Made by a program: the position numbers and the translations under genes. The notes under the pieces are model-generated. The model was not told the DNA's origin and searched no databases. It was given only the letters and a program-made list of their open reading frames with translations. A stretch of DNA of 64,000 bases from Bog-756 sp038210245. Its GTDB lineage: Bacteria; Actinomycetota; Acidimicrobiia; Acidimicrobiales; RAAP-2. The stretch is taken from contig JBBQWW010000001.1 in NCBI GenBank assembly GCA_038210245.1, positions 1 through 64,000 on the forward strand, given 5' to 3'. Below are positions 42,689-50,947 of the stretch, one piece after another. Within the stretch, counting starts at the first letter, position 1; each line of letters starts with the position of its first letter.

Positions 42689-43734
42689 GCCCTCCGCCCC
42701 GTGTCCTGTTCAATGCCCTGCCCCTCGAAGCCCAGGGCGGCGGGGTCAGCACGTACATACGCCAGCTGCTCGGTGCCCTGGGCCACGAGATCGATGCCGA
42801 ACTGGTGGCGGCGGTCCGGCCCGGAGGACGCGCCGAGTTGCCCGCCGGGGTCATACCACTGGTGGTCCGGGAGTCCCACGGGGTGGCCCGAGCCCTGAGC
42901 GGGTCCCTCGGATTCGGGTCGGCTGACCTGTTCCACGGCCTCGACGTCGACCTGCCTTTCCGGGGCTCCACTCCCACCGTGTCCACCGTGCACGACATGG
43001 CCATCTTCGATGCGCCCTGGGCCTTCCCCCGGCTCCGGGTGGCCGGCGAGCGGGTGCTGCTCCGCCACGCCCTCCATCGGGCCGACGTGATCGTGGCCGT
43101 CTCGGCCTTCACCGCCGAGCGGGTCAGCGCGCTGATGGGGCGAGCGTCCGTGGTGGTCCACTCCGCCCCGGCGCCGGAGATGGTGCCGGCCGGGGACGAC
43201 GCGGTGGCCCGGGTCCGCGTCGGCTACGACCTGCCGGAGCGGTTCGTGCTCCACGTGGGCAACATCGAGCCGCGCAAGGACATCGCCACGCTGGCCACGG
43301 CGTGCGGGCGGGTGGGCGTACCCCTGGTGCTGACCGGCCACAGCTTGTGGGGCCACCCGGCTCCCGACGGCGTGCTGGAGCTGGGCCATGTGCCCACCTC
43401 GGACCTCCCGGCGCTGTACGGGGCGGCCACCCTGGTGGGCTACGCCTCTCGATACGAAGGCTTCGGACTGCCCCCGGTGGAGGCCATGGCCTGCGGCGCC
43501 GCTGTGGTGAGCACACCGGTGCCGGCGGTGGTCGAGGTGGTGGGGGATGGGGCCGCCACCTTCCGACCCGGGGACACCGACGGTCTGACCGAGACCCTGC
43601 GCCAGTTGATGGCCGACGGGGAGCGACGCGCCGAGCTGGCTCGGCGGGGCGCCGAGCGGGTCCGGAGCCTGAGCTGGCGCCACACGGCCCTCGGCACCGC
43701 GGCGGCCTACCGATCGCTGGGTCTGGGCGTCTGA
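42685..43734 (+). CDS. Glycosyltransferase family 4
   Basis: This 349-residue GT-B enzyme begins 'RVLFNALPLEAQGGGVSTYI' and contains 'TPTVSTVHDMAIFDAPWAFP', 'FVLHVGNIEPRKDIATLATA' and the EX7E block 'EGFGLPPVEAMACGAAVVST'. The pattern resembles mannosyltransferases of the WbdA/MtfB group, which have 'HDM' and 'NIEPRKN'-type motifs. The GTG start overlaps the Wzy-like stop (GTGA), so it is coupled to the polymerase gene. The sugar is not certain. Confidence 0.88.
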   Translation: MSPPPRVLFNALPLEAQGGGVSTYIRQLLGALGHEIDAELVAAVRPGGRAELPAGVIPLVVRESHGVARALSGSLGFGSADLFHGLDVDLPFRGSTPTVSTVHDMAIFDAPWAFPRLRVAGERVLLRHALHRADVIVAVSAFTAERVSALMGRASVVVHSAPAPEMVPAGDDAVARVRVGYDLPERFVLHVGNIEPRKDIATLATACGRVGVPLVLTGHSLWGHPAPDGVLELGHVPTSDLPALYGAATLVGYASRYEGFGLPPVEAMACGAAVVSTPVPAVVEVVGDGAATFRPGDTDGLTETLRQLMADGERRAELARRGAERVRSLSWRHTALGTAAAYRSLGLGV

Positions 43735-43794
43735 CCCAGGACCCTGTGGGGTCGGCCGACTTCAGGCCCGTGCCGGTGCTGCCGATAGGGGTGG

Positions 43795-44223
43795 GTGCTG
43801 TCAGTGCGGAGCATCGTGCGGAGGAGGGTCGGCGAACAGCAGCCGGTGGCCACGGTGACGGCCTCGGACCTCCTGGCTCGTCCCGAGGCCGACCGGTCCG
43901 GACCCGGACCCGTACCCGGACCCGTACCCGACGACGAGCTGATCATCCCCGAGGGCATGTTGACCGATCTGCACCATCCCCGCTTGGTCATCACCGAGGA
44001 GTACGTGGGTCCTGACCGTCGGACCCTGGACCGCAGCCAGCGGCGCACCCATCGCCGGGACGAACAGCGGCGTCGGGAGTGGCACCCCGGATCGGAGTTC
44101 CCCTCGGCCCGGTCGAACCGCGTGGGGCGGCCGAGTGGCACCCTGGTCCTGGCCACGGCGGTGGCCACGGCCGCTGCGGTGGCTCCCCTGACCCTGGTCG
44201 TCGCCCATCTGGCCGCCCACTGA
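43795..44223 (+). CDS. Unknown protein with YVGPDRRT motif and C-terminal TM
   Basis: This is a 142-residue protein. Residues 50-77 read 'IPEGMLTDLHHPRLVITEE' followed by 'YVGPDRRT'. A highly basic stretch ('RSQRRTHRRDEQRRR') and one TM helix (about 117-139) end the protein. The same 28-residue segment is found in the next gene, residues 61-88. Residues 36-45 come from a short tandem DNA repeat (CCCGTACCCGGA units). Topology suggests a cytoplasmic, membrane-tethered protein, and the family is unrecognised. The start at GTG 43795 is uncertain (GTG 43804 is possible). Confidence 0.65.
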   Translation: MLSVRSIVRRRVGEQQPVATVTASDLLARPEADRSGPGPVPGPVPDDELIIPEGMLTDLHHPRLVITEEYVGPDRRTLDRSQRRTHRRDEQRRREWHPGSEFPSARSNRVGRPSGTLVLATAVATAAAVAPLTLVVAHLAAH

Positions 44224-44420
44224 CCCCAGCCGGGCCCGACCAACCCATCGGATCCCCCACCACGCTGCCCCGCCTGTCGTGACCGCTGACATCCGGGGGC
44301 GGATGCACCTGAGCGGACCCGCAGAGGCGTCGTACCGGCCGGGACGGTGTCCAGGGTTCAGGCACGAACCGGGCCTGGACCAGCACTTCAGGTCCGTTGG
44401 AAAACTGCCGATCAAACAAC

Positions 44421-45539
44421 ATGGCGTCGATCGTGACGGGCGAGCCTTCCGCCCCTACAGCAGGCACGGATCGTTCGCGTCCGGGGGCCGGGGTCGACAC
44501 GCCGCCCCTGCCTCCGCCGTCCACTCTACCCTGGCTGACCTCCCTGCCTTCGCTGCCCGCGCTGAGCACGGCCCCTACGGCAGTGCCGAGCATCGACGAG
44601 TCCCTGCCCTCCGGGATTCTGGCCGATCTCGACGACCCCTCGTTGGTCCTGTCGGACGGCTACGTCGGCCCGGATCGACGGACCGACGGGCTCTGGGCCG
44701 GGCTCCGACGGGCCACCTTCGCCCAACGTCGCTCGCTCCTCCGTCTGGAGGGTGCGGTGCTGGCGCTGGTGGTAGTGGTGGTGGCCGCCTCGGTGCTGCT
44801 GGTCGATTCCGGCTCGCCGACCCACGCCACGGCCACGTCGGTCGACGCCGCCACGGCTCGGGCCCGCCTCACCGATCCGTCGGCCTCACCGGCCAACCCC
44901 GCCGCCACCACGCCGGCCACCACCACTCCGTCCCTGGCTTCCACCGACCCGACCGCCACCGCCCCGGCCACCACCCCCCCGGCTCCGGCCGCCGCCCCGG
45001 TCCCGGCCGCCGCCTCGGCACCGCCGGTCACCGACGCTCCGCCGGTGTCGACGGCGCCGCTGACGCCAGCTCAGATGGGGGCCCAGGCCTTGGCCCTGGT
45101 CCGCTACCCGTGGCAGAGCATCCCCGGCTACACCATCCAGTTCCAGCCCATCTCGGCTGCCCCGTCGCCGGGCTTCTACGGCAACACCACCTTCACCTGG
45201 GGTCAGACCGGGGGCACCTCGGTGCTCTACGTCTATCCCGGGGAGACCGTCGAGCGGCTGGCCGGCATCACGGCGTTCGAGATCGCCCACGAGGTGGATG
45301 CCGCCGCCGTGCAGCCCCAGGGTGGGGAGGCCCAGATCGAGAACATCCTGGGCATCCATCCGGGCAGCTGGGCACCGACCTGCGACTGCGCCGAACAGGG
45401 GTACCTCTCCGGCTGGTACGCCGCCGCCTTCTCCAACTACTGGTCGCCTGGAGTGGGGAACTGGAGCCCCCTGGCGCCTCTGCCCACCGGAGCCACGCTG
45501 GCTGCCGTCGAGCCCTGGCTGAACCCGAACATCCCGTGA
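44421..45539 (+). CDS. Membrane-anchored protein with degenerate metallopeptidase-like domain
   Basis: This is a 372-residue protein. The cytoplasmic part (1-105) is Pro/Ser-rich and carries 'YVGPDRRT' at 81-88. One TM helix (111-129) is followed by a Thr/Ala/Pro-rich stalk (135-215) and a folded extracytoplasmic domain (about 216-372). That domain resembles actinobacterial 'YPWQ--PGYTI-F' domains, which normally contain HExxH-x-VD. Here the motif reads 'FEIAHEVDA' (286-294), so the first zinc-binding His is Phe. A 'CDC' pair follows. It is probably a non-catalytic relative. ATG 44421 is preferred to TTG 44397. It lies between glycosyltransferase genes. Confidence 0.7.
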   Translation: MASIVTGEPSAPTAGTDRSRPGAGVDTPPLPPPSTLPWLTSLPSLPALSTAPTAVPSIDESLPSGILADLDDPSLVLSDGYVGPDRRTDGLWAGLRRATFAQRRSLLRLEGAVLALVVVVVAASVLLVDSGSPTHATATSVDAATARARLTDPSASPANPAATTPATTTPSLASTDPTATAPATTPPAPAAAPVPAAASAPPVTDAPPVSTAPLTPAQMGAQALALVRYPWQSIPGYTIQFQPISAAPSPGFYGNTTFTWGQTGGTSVLYVYPGETVERLAGITAFEIAHEVDAAAVQPQGGEAQIENILGIHPGSWAPTCDCAEQGYLSGWYAAAFSNYWSPGVGNWSPLAPLPTGATLAAVEPWLNPNIP

Positions 45540-45633
45540 GACCATCGATGCCTCCTTCCTCCCCCACCGAGCCGCTGCCGCCCACCAGGGTCACCCGTGG
45601 AGCCGCCGCGGCCCGCGGCAAGGTGATCCCGTC

Positions 45634-46893
45634 GTGACCCGGATCGCCCTGCTCCCCAGTGCGTATCCGCCCGCCCTGGGCGGCGTCGAGGAGTTGACGC
45701 GCCACCTGGCCTTGGCCCTGGTGGACGCGGGTGACGAGGTGGAGGTGTGGACGCTCCACGGCGACGATGCCAAGCCGGAGACCGTGGAGGTGCGGGACGA
45801 CCTGATCGTGCGGCGGTTCCCCATGCCGTTGCCGGCCACCAAGTGGTCGTCGCTCTACCGCTCGGCCACCATCGGCCCGCGCACCCTGTTCTCGCTGAGG
45901 AACGCCGTCGACGCCTTCCGTCCCGACGTGCTCCACGTGGTGTGCTTCGGACCCAACGGGGCCTACGGTACCGCCCTGGCCCGCCTCACCCGCCTTCCCC
46001 TCGTCGTGACCCTTCAAGGGGAGACGGTCATGGACGACGCCGACATTTTCGACACCTCCCGGACCCTCCGTTCGGCGCTGCGCCGAGGTCTTCGCGTGGC
46101 GGACTGCGTCACCGGGTGCTCGGCCTTCACGCTGGAGGACGCCGAGCAACGCTTCGGCCTCGAACGGGGACGGGGGCTGGTTGTCTTCAACGGCGTGGAC
46201 GTGGTTGATGCCCACCCCGGCCCGGGTGATGCTGGCGCGGGCCTGCCCGGCTCGTCGGGCCGTTCCGACCTACCGGAGCGGCCCGCCCGCCCCTACATCC
46301 TGGCTCTCGGGCGGGTGGTGGAGAAGAAGGGCTTCGACCTGTTGCTGGCGGCGTTCGCCGCCACCGACCGGGCCCGGCACACCTTCGACCTGATCATCGG
46401 GGGGACGGGCACGGCCCTGGACTCCTTGCGGGCCCAGGCCGAAGACCTCGGGGTGGCCGACCGGGTGCACTTCCCGGGCCGGTTGAGCCGGGTGGAAGTA
46501 GCCCGCACCATGGCCGGGGCCGAACTCTTCGTCATGCCCAGCCGCCTCGAGCCTTTCGGCATCGTCGTGCTGGAAGGGTGGCGCGCCGGGGTGGCCGTCG
46601 TGGCCACCACCCGGGGCGGGCCGCCGGAGTTCGTGCGCCACGGTGAGGATGGCGTCCTCGTGGACCCCCTCGACACCCCGGCCTTCGCCCAGGCACTGGA
46701 GCAGATGGTCGTCGATGACGGGTACCGCCGTTCGGTGGCCGCCGCCGGTCGGGCGCGGGTGGTCGAGTTCGCCTGGCCGGTCATCGCCGAGCGGTACCGC
46801 ACCGTGTACGCCTCCGTGATCTCGCCCGAGCGGCACGCCGGCCGGCGGGAAGGCCAGCTCAGCCGTCCACCCCAGGGGGAGTCGGTGTCGTGA
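45634..46893 (+). CDS. Glycosyltransferase family 4, first gene of the aminoacyl-carrier operon
   Basis: This 419-residue GT-B enzyme contains 'IALLPSAYPPALGGVEELTR', 'GYGTALARLTRLPLVVTLQG'-like acceptor-domain sequence, 'ILALGRVVEKKGFDLLLAAF' and the EX7E block 'EPFGIVVLEGWRAGVAVVAT'. The GTG start overlaps a short upstream open frame. The stop overlaps the phosphopantetheinyl transferase start as GTGA, tying this glycosyltransferase directly to the carrier-protein genes. It is the best hint that the carrier-bound amino acid ends up on a glycan or glycolipid (inference). Donor and acceptor are unknown. Confidence 0.88.
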   Translation: MTRIALLPSAYPPALGGVEELTRHLALALVDAGDEVEVWTLHGDDAKPETVEVRDDLIVRRFPMPLPATKWSSLYRSATIGPRTLFSLRNAVDAFRPDVLHVVCFGPNGAYGTALARLTRLPLVVTLQGETVMDDADIFDTSRTLRSALRRGLRVADCVTGCSAFTLEDAEQRFGLERGRGLVVFNGVDVVDAHPGPGDAGAGLPGSSGRSDLPERPARPYILALGRVVEKKGFDLLLAAFAATDRARHTFDLIIGGTGTALDSLRAQAEDLGVADRVHFPGRLSRVEVARTMAGAELFVMPSRLEPFGIVVLEGWRAGVAVVATTRGGPPEFVRHGEDGVLVDPLDTPAFAQALEQMVVDDGYRRSVAAAGRARVVEFAWPVIAERYRTVYASVISPERHAGRREGQLSRPPQGESVS

Positions 46894-47540
46894 CCACCCG
46901 GACCCCGCCCGTCACCCACGCCCCGTCCGCCGCCGCCCGGCACGACCTGGCCAGAACCCTCTGCTCGGGTCTGGTCGACGAGGCCGTGCGGGCCTGGTCG
47001 GTCGACGGTACGGGCCTCACCACCGCCCCGGACGCGTCGGCCGACGGCCGGCCCGGTGCCTTCCGGGTCGGGGTGGACCTGGTTCCGGTGGCCGACGTGG
47101 CTGAGTCGGTGGCCCGTCTGGGTCGTCGCTACCTCTACCGGGTCTTCACGCCTCACGAGCGGGCCTGTGCCCGGCTCGGTGTCGACCAGGCCGGAGGGTC
47201 ACCGCCCCGGCCCGGGGACCGACGTCCGTCGACCAGCGGCTACTCGATGGAGTCGTTGGCCGCTCGGTTCGCCGCCAAGGAGGCGGCGGTCAAAGTGCTG
47301 CGTCCGGTGGGGCCCCGACCGGAGTGGCGGAGCATTGAGGTGCGCCGGATGGCTGGTGGGTGGTGCGAGCTGCGGCTCTCGGGCACGGCCGCCGCCCTGG
47401 CCACCGGGGCGGGCCTGACGTCGTTGGCGGTGAGTGTGACCCACGAGCCGATGGTGGCCGCCGCCTGTGTAGTCGCAATGAGGAGGGGTGGTGCTCCGGC
47501 CTGGCGCCGGACACCGCCTCCTGACCGGAGAGGGAAGTAA
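46890..47540 (+). CDS. AcpS-type 4'-phosphopantetheinyl transferase
   Basis: This 216-residue enzyme transfers phosphopantetheine from CoA to a carrier protein. The magnesium-binding motif 'RVGVDLVPVADVAESVARLG' starts near residue 59, and 'ESLAARFAAKEAAVKVL' (about 121-137) is the second signature. Typical AcpS proteins have about 120-140 residues. This one has a 58-residue N-terminal extension without known motifs and a short linker insertion around 100-118. It lies directly before the carrier protein gene (2-bp gap), so it is most likely the dedicated activator of that protein rather than the housekeeping AcpS. Confidence 0.88.
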   Translation: MTTRTPPVTHAPSAAARHDLARTLCSGLVDEAVRAWSVDGTGLTTAPDASADGRPGAFRVGVDLVPVADVAESVARLGRRYLYRVFTPHERACARLGVDQAGGSPPRPGDRRPSTSGYSMESLAARFAAKEAAVKVLRPVGPRPEWRSIEVRRMAGGWCELRLSGTAAALATGAGLTSLAVSVTHEPMVAAACVVAMRRGGAPAWRRTPPPDRRGK

Positions 47541-47542
47541 GC

Positions 47543-47782
47543 ATGGACGAGACCATTCGAGAGGTGCTCACCGAGCACGGCCGCCTGGCCGTGGACGCGG
47601 GCTCGATCGATGAGAGCGCGGATCTCTTCGCGGCCGGAATGACCTCACACGCCAGTGTGAACGTGATGCTGGCCCTCGAGGACGCCTTCGATATCGAGTT
47701 CTCCGAGAAGATGCTGCGGAAGTCCACATTCGAGTCGATCGCCGCCATCCGGGCCGGCGTGACCGAGATGCAGGAAGCGTGA
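47543..47782 (+). CDS. Acyl/aminoacyl carrier protein
   Basis: This 79-residue acidic four-helix carrier protein has its likely phosphopantetheine attachment site at Ser35 in 'FAAGMTSHASVNVMLALEDA'. The usual DSL triplet is TSH, a variation also typical of carrier proteins loaded by amino acid:[carrier protein] ligases. 'FDIEFSEKMLRKSTFESI' matches helix III and the following loop. AGAGGGAAG before ATG 47543 is a good ribosome binding site. It is followed 7 bp later by the acyl-CoA-dehydrogenase-like gene and then by the ligase that presumably charges it. Confidence 0.92.
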   Translation: MDETIREVLTEHGRLAVDAGSIDESADLFAAGMTSHASVNVMLALEDAFDIEFSEKMLRKSTFESIAAIRAGVTEMQEA

Positions 47783-47789
47783 GCCCCTC

Positions 47790-48971
47790 ATGACCAGCAC
47801 GATCCACGAACCACCGGCCGTCTCCGATTCCAACGATGTCGTGGCCATGATGGCCCGCATCGCCGATCAGGTGGCGGCCCCCGCCGCCGACGAAGTGGAT
47901 ATCCAGGGTCGGTTCCCGGCCGAGACCATCAGCGCCCTTCGAGCCGAGGGACTGCTGTCGGCGCTGATCCCGAGATCACTGGGGGGGATGGGGGCGACCT
48001 ACTCCGAGGTGTCGCGGGGCCTGGTGGCCCTGGGCCGGCAGTGCGCCTCGAGTGCCATGGTCACGGCCATGCACCACATTCAGGTGGCCTGCCTGGTCCG
48101 TCACGGCCGCAACGACCTGTTGCGCCACTACCAGGTGGAGTTGGTGGACCGGCAGTACCTGCTGGCGTCGGCCACCACCGAAGTGGGTACTGGAGGTGAC
48201 GTGGGTTCCAGCGTGTGCGCCGTCGACGTGGCCGGGGGGACGTTCCACCTCGAAAAGCAGGCCCCGGTCATCTCCTACGGCCGGTTCGCCGACGGCATCC
48301 TGGTCACGGCCCGACGGTCGGCCGACAGCCCCGAGAACGATCAGGTGCTGGCCCTGTGCCGCCCCCCCGAGTTGGAGTTGGAGCAGGTCGGGGAGTGGAA
48401 TGCCCTCGGGTTCCGGGGCACGTGCAGCCCCGGGTTCGTCCTTCGGGCCAGTGGTGACGCCAGCGCCATCCTCGACGACCCCTACGCCGACGTGTCCAGC
48501 CAGACCATGCTGCCGGTGGCCCATCTGCTGTGGAGCTCCCTGTGGCTGGGGATCGCCAACTCGGCGACTGACCGGGCCCGGAAGTTCGTCCAGGCCGAAG
48601 CGCGCAAGCGCCCAGGCATGACCCCGGCCGCCGCCTTGCGGCTGGCCGATACCACGGCGCTGCTCCAGCAGTTCACCGACCTGGTCCGCGGGGCGGTCAG
48701 CCGGTTCGAGGAAATCCAGGACGATCCGGACCGCCTGTCGGCTCTGGGCTTCGCCATCGCCATGAACTCGTTGAAGGTGTCGGCCTCCACCCTGGTCGTC
48801 GACATCGTCCGCCAGTGCATGGTGATCTGTGGCCTGGCCTCCTACCGGATGGACACTCCCTACAGCTTGGGTCGTCACCTTCGCGACTCGATGGGTGCGT
48901 CGCTGATGGTCAACAACGACCGCATCATGGGCAACAACGCCCAGATGCTCCTGGTCCACCGGGGCGAGTGA
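47790..48971 (+). CDS. Acyl-CoA-dehydrogenase-like flavoprotein
   Basis: This 393-residue protein has the ACAD fold: an N-terminal helical domain ('FPAETISALRAEGLLSALIP', 'GGMGATYSEVSRGLVALGRQ'), a middle beta domain ('LLASATTEVGTGGDVGSS') and a C-terminal helical domain ending 'LGRHLRDSMGASLMVNNDRI'. In this operon type it probably oxidises an aminoacyl group or another acyl group while bound to the carrier protein, by analogy with ACADs that act on carrier-bound proline. That is inference. The catalytic base could not be pinned down. It lies between carrier protein and ligase genes, with gaps of 7 and 10 bp. Confidence 0.85.
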   Translation: MTSTIHEPPAVSDSNDVVAMMARIADQVAAPAADEVDIQGRFPAETISALRAEGLLSALIPRSLGGMGATYSEVSRGLVALGRQCASSAMVTAMHHIQVACLVRHGRNDLLRHYQVELVDRQYLLASATTEVGTGGDVGSSVCAVDVAGGTFHLEKQAPVISYGRFADGILVTARRSADSPENDQVLALCRPPELELEQVGEWNALGFRGTCSPGFVLRASGDASAILDDPYADVSSQTMLPVAHLLWSSLWLGIANSATDRARKFVQAEARKRPGMTPAAALRLADTTALLQQFTDLVRGAVSRFEEIQDDPDRLSALGFAIAMNSLKVSASTLVVDIVRQCMVICGLASYRMDTPYSLGRHLRDSMGASLMVNNDRIMGNNAQMLLVHRGE

Positions 48972-48981
48972 GGAGACAGCC

Positions 48982-49950
48982 ATGAGCCAGACCATCAGTG
49001 ACGACACGACCCTGTCAGCCGACGGCCCCGAACCGCCACTGGCACAAGAGGACCCCTGGACCCCGTTCCGCCGCCAGCTGCTGGAGGCGGGCCTGCTCAT
49101 CCCCACCGGGGTGGACGGGCTGTACGGCCGGTCCGGCACCTACGAGTCCATCGCCGAGGCCGTGGACCGCATGGTCCTGCGGGTCGGCGCCGATCAGGAG
49201 GCCACATCGGTCCGCTTCCCCCCGGTGATGCCCTGGGCCACCTTCGAGAAGAACGGCTACCTCGAGTCGTTCCCTGACCAGATGGGGTCGGTCCACACCT
49301 TCCGGGGTGACGAGCGTCAGCATGCCGAGTTGCTGCACCGGACCGAGGCCCACGAGGACCGGGGCCCGCTGCTCGAGACCACCGACATGGTGCTGTGCCC
49401 GGCGGTGTGCCACCCGCTCTATCCCACCATGGGCGGCAGGCTGCCCGACGGTGGGCGACGGGTGGAGGTCTACGGCTACTGCTTCCGTCACGAACCCAGC
49501 ACCGACCCCTTCCGGATGCAGTCCTTCCGCCAGCACGACTACGTCTACCTGGGCACGCCGGACGGGGCCCGGGCTCACCGCGATCTCTGGATCGAGCGCG
49601 GCCTCGAGGTGCTCACCAGCCTGGGCCTGGAGGTGTCGCCGGTGGTGGCCAACGACCCCTTCTTCGGCCGTCCCGGACGGATGCTGGCCGCCAATCAGCG
49701 GATCGAGGAGTTGAAGTACGAGATCGTGACGCCGGTCTACGCCATCGATCGGGAGACAGCCATCTCCTCGTCCAACTGCCACCTCGACCACTTCGGACGG
49801 CCCTTCGGGATCGAGACCACCGATGGAGAGGTGGCCCATACCGCCTGCTTCGGCTTCGGCATCGACCGCATCACGCTGGCCCTCCTGCACCGGCACGGCC
49901 CCGACCCGGACCGGTGGACCGGTGCGGCCCGGAACCGGCTGTGGCCCTGA
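48982..49950 (+). CDS. Amino acid:[carrier protein] ligase (class II aaRS homologue)
   Basis: This 322-residue stand-alone catalytic core is related to atypical seryl-tRNA synthetases and lacks any tRNA-binding domain. Motif 2 is 'YCFRHEPSTDPFRMQSFRQH' (166-185) and motif 3 'CFGFGIDRITLALL' (289-302). Candidate zinc ligands of this family are Cys139 or Cys143 ('LCPAVCHPLYP'), Glu171 and Cys266 ('SSSNCHLD'). Characterised homologues from Bradyrhizobium and Agrobacterium activate small amino acids with ATP and load them on a carrier protein's phosphopantetheine rather than on tRNA. AGGAG precedes the ATG. The amino acid used here cannot be told by eye. Confidence 0.92.
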   Translation: MSQTISDDTTLSADGPEPPLAQEDPWTPFRRQLLEAGLLIPTGVDGLYGRSGTYESIAEAVDRMVLRVGADQEATSVRFPPVMPWATFEKNGYLESFPDQMGSVHTFRGDERQHAELLHRTEAHEDRGPLLETTDMVLCPAVCHPLYPTMGGRLPDGGRRVEVYGYCFRHEPSTDPFRMQSFRQHDYVYLGTPDGARAHRDLWIERGLEVLTSLGLEVSPVVANDPFFGRPGRMLAANQRIEELKYEIVTPVYAIDRETAISSSNCHLDHFGRPFGIETTDGEVAHTACFGFGIDRITLALLHRHGPDPDRWTGAARNRLWP

Positions 49951-49972
49951 TCCACCCACCGGTGGCCGACCC

Positions 49973-50947
49973 ATGACCCTTGCCCTCCTCCCTCTCTCCG
50001 CCGACGGGTACCAGCCCCACGGGCTGCACGCCGTGGAACGGAGCTGGACGGAGACCAACTGCTACGTGGATGTCTGGATCGAGGTCCTCAACGCCCTGGA
50101 ACTTGATCCGGTGGCCGCCGCCGCCTTCACTCTGAGCGCTGACTTCGAGGGTGACCAGTGGACTTTCTTCAAGTTCCCGCCCGAGGACCTGCGCACTCTG
50201 TTCGGCCTCGAGGTGTCGGAGCTCAACGTGTGGCGCCCCGTGGTCGACCACGTGGACGAGCAGCTGGACCTGGGCCGGCTGTGCACGGTCGAGGTGGACT
50301 CGTGGTTCCTGCCTGACACCCGCGGTGTCTCCTACGGCATCGCCCACGTCAAGAGCACCATCGTGCCTCAGATGCTCGACCGCCCCGGTCGACGGCTCGG
50401 CTACTTCCACAACGCCGGCTACTTTGAGTTGGGCGGCGAGGACTTCGACGGCGTCTTCCGGCTGGGGGCCCACGCCGAGGCAGCCGCTCTGCCCCCGTAC
50501 GTGGAGGTGATCCGGCTCGACCGGATCCGGCGGCACGACCCCGATCTGGTTTCTCGTGTGGTGGCCTTGACCACAGAGCACCTGGGCCGTCGCCCCGCCG
50601 ACAATCCGGTCACCCGTCTCGGCCGTCGTCTGGCCGACGACCTGCCGTGGCTGGCCACACAGGACCTCGACACCTTCCACCTGTACTCGTTCGGCATGTG
50701 CCGGCAGTGTGGTGCCACCGCCGAGCTGGCCGCCGACTTCGTGTCGTGGCTGAACGTTCACGACCGGCCCGGAACGGAGGCGGCCGCCGCCGACTTCGCC
50801 GAGCTGGCCGCGGGGGCCAAGTCCTTGCAGTTCGCCCTGGCCCGCGTGGTCCGGGGTCGACAGGTGGATCTGTCCGGCATCCTCGGGCCCATGGCGGACC
50901 ACTGGGCCTCGGGCATGGCCACGTTGGCCGACCGCTATGGGACCTGA
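49973..50947 (+). CDS. DUF1839-family protein
   Basis: This 324-residue soluble protein begins 'LHAVERSWTETNCYVDVWIE' and contains 'FEGDQWTFFKFPPEDLRTLF', 'YLPDTRGVSYG'-like and 'TFHLYSFGMCRQCGATAELA' segments. These fit the DUF1839 family, which is found next to amino acid:[carrier protein] ligases in other bacteria. The first residues ('H...NCYVD...E') suggest a cysteine-protease- or transferase-like catalytic Cys, so it may take the aminoacyl group from the carrier protein. That is speculation. ATG 49973 is preferred to the in-frame ATG at 49823 within the ligase gene. It overlaps the next gene by 11 nt. Confidence 0.85.
   Translation: MTLALLPLSADGYQPHGLHAVERSWTETNCYVDVWIEVLNALELDPVAAAAFTLSADFEGDQWTFFKFPPEDLRTLFGLEVSELNVWRPVVDHVDEQLDLGRLCTVEVDSWFLPDTRGVSYGIAHVKSTIVPQMLDRPGRRLGYFHNAGYFELGGEDFDGVFRLGAHAEAAALPPYVEVIRLDRIRRHDPDLVSRVVALTTEHLGRRPADNPVTRLGRRLADDLPWLATQDLDTFHLYSFGMCRQCGATAELAADFVSWLNVHDRPGTEAAAADFAELAAGAKSLQFALARVVRGRQVDLSGILGPMADHWASGMATLADRYGT

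Noticed and set aside
43900..43935. Short tandem repeat CCCGTACCCGGA considered as a possible CRISPR or phase-variable tract.
   Set aside because: Only about two and a half 12-bp units, in frame within a coding region; too short for either and easily explained as a Pro-Gly codon repeat.
43735..45633. Considered whether the two YVGPDRRT proteins are a toxin-antitoxin or polymorphic-toxin pair.
   Set aside because: Both have TM helices and matching cytoplasmic modules, no toxin domain is visible, and they are separated by about 200 bp rather than overlapping.
45548..45637. Short open frame (29 codons, Pro/Ala-rich) ending in a GTGA overlap with the GT4 start.
   Set aside because: Low-complexity sequence with no good ribosome binding site; most likely chance reading through intergenic DNA, though a leader peptide cannot be excluded.
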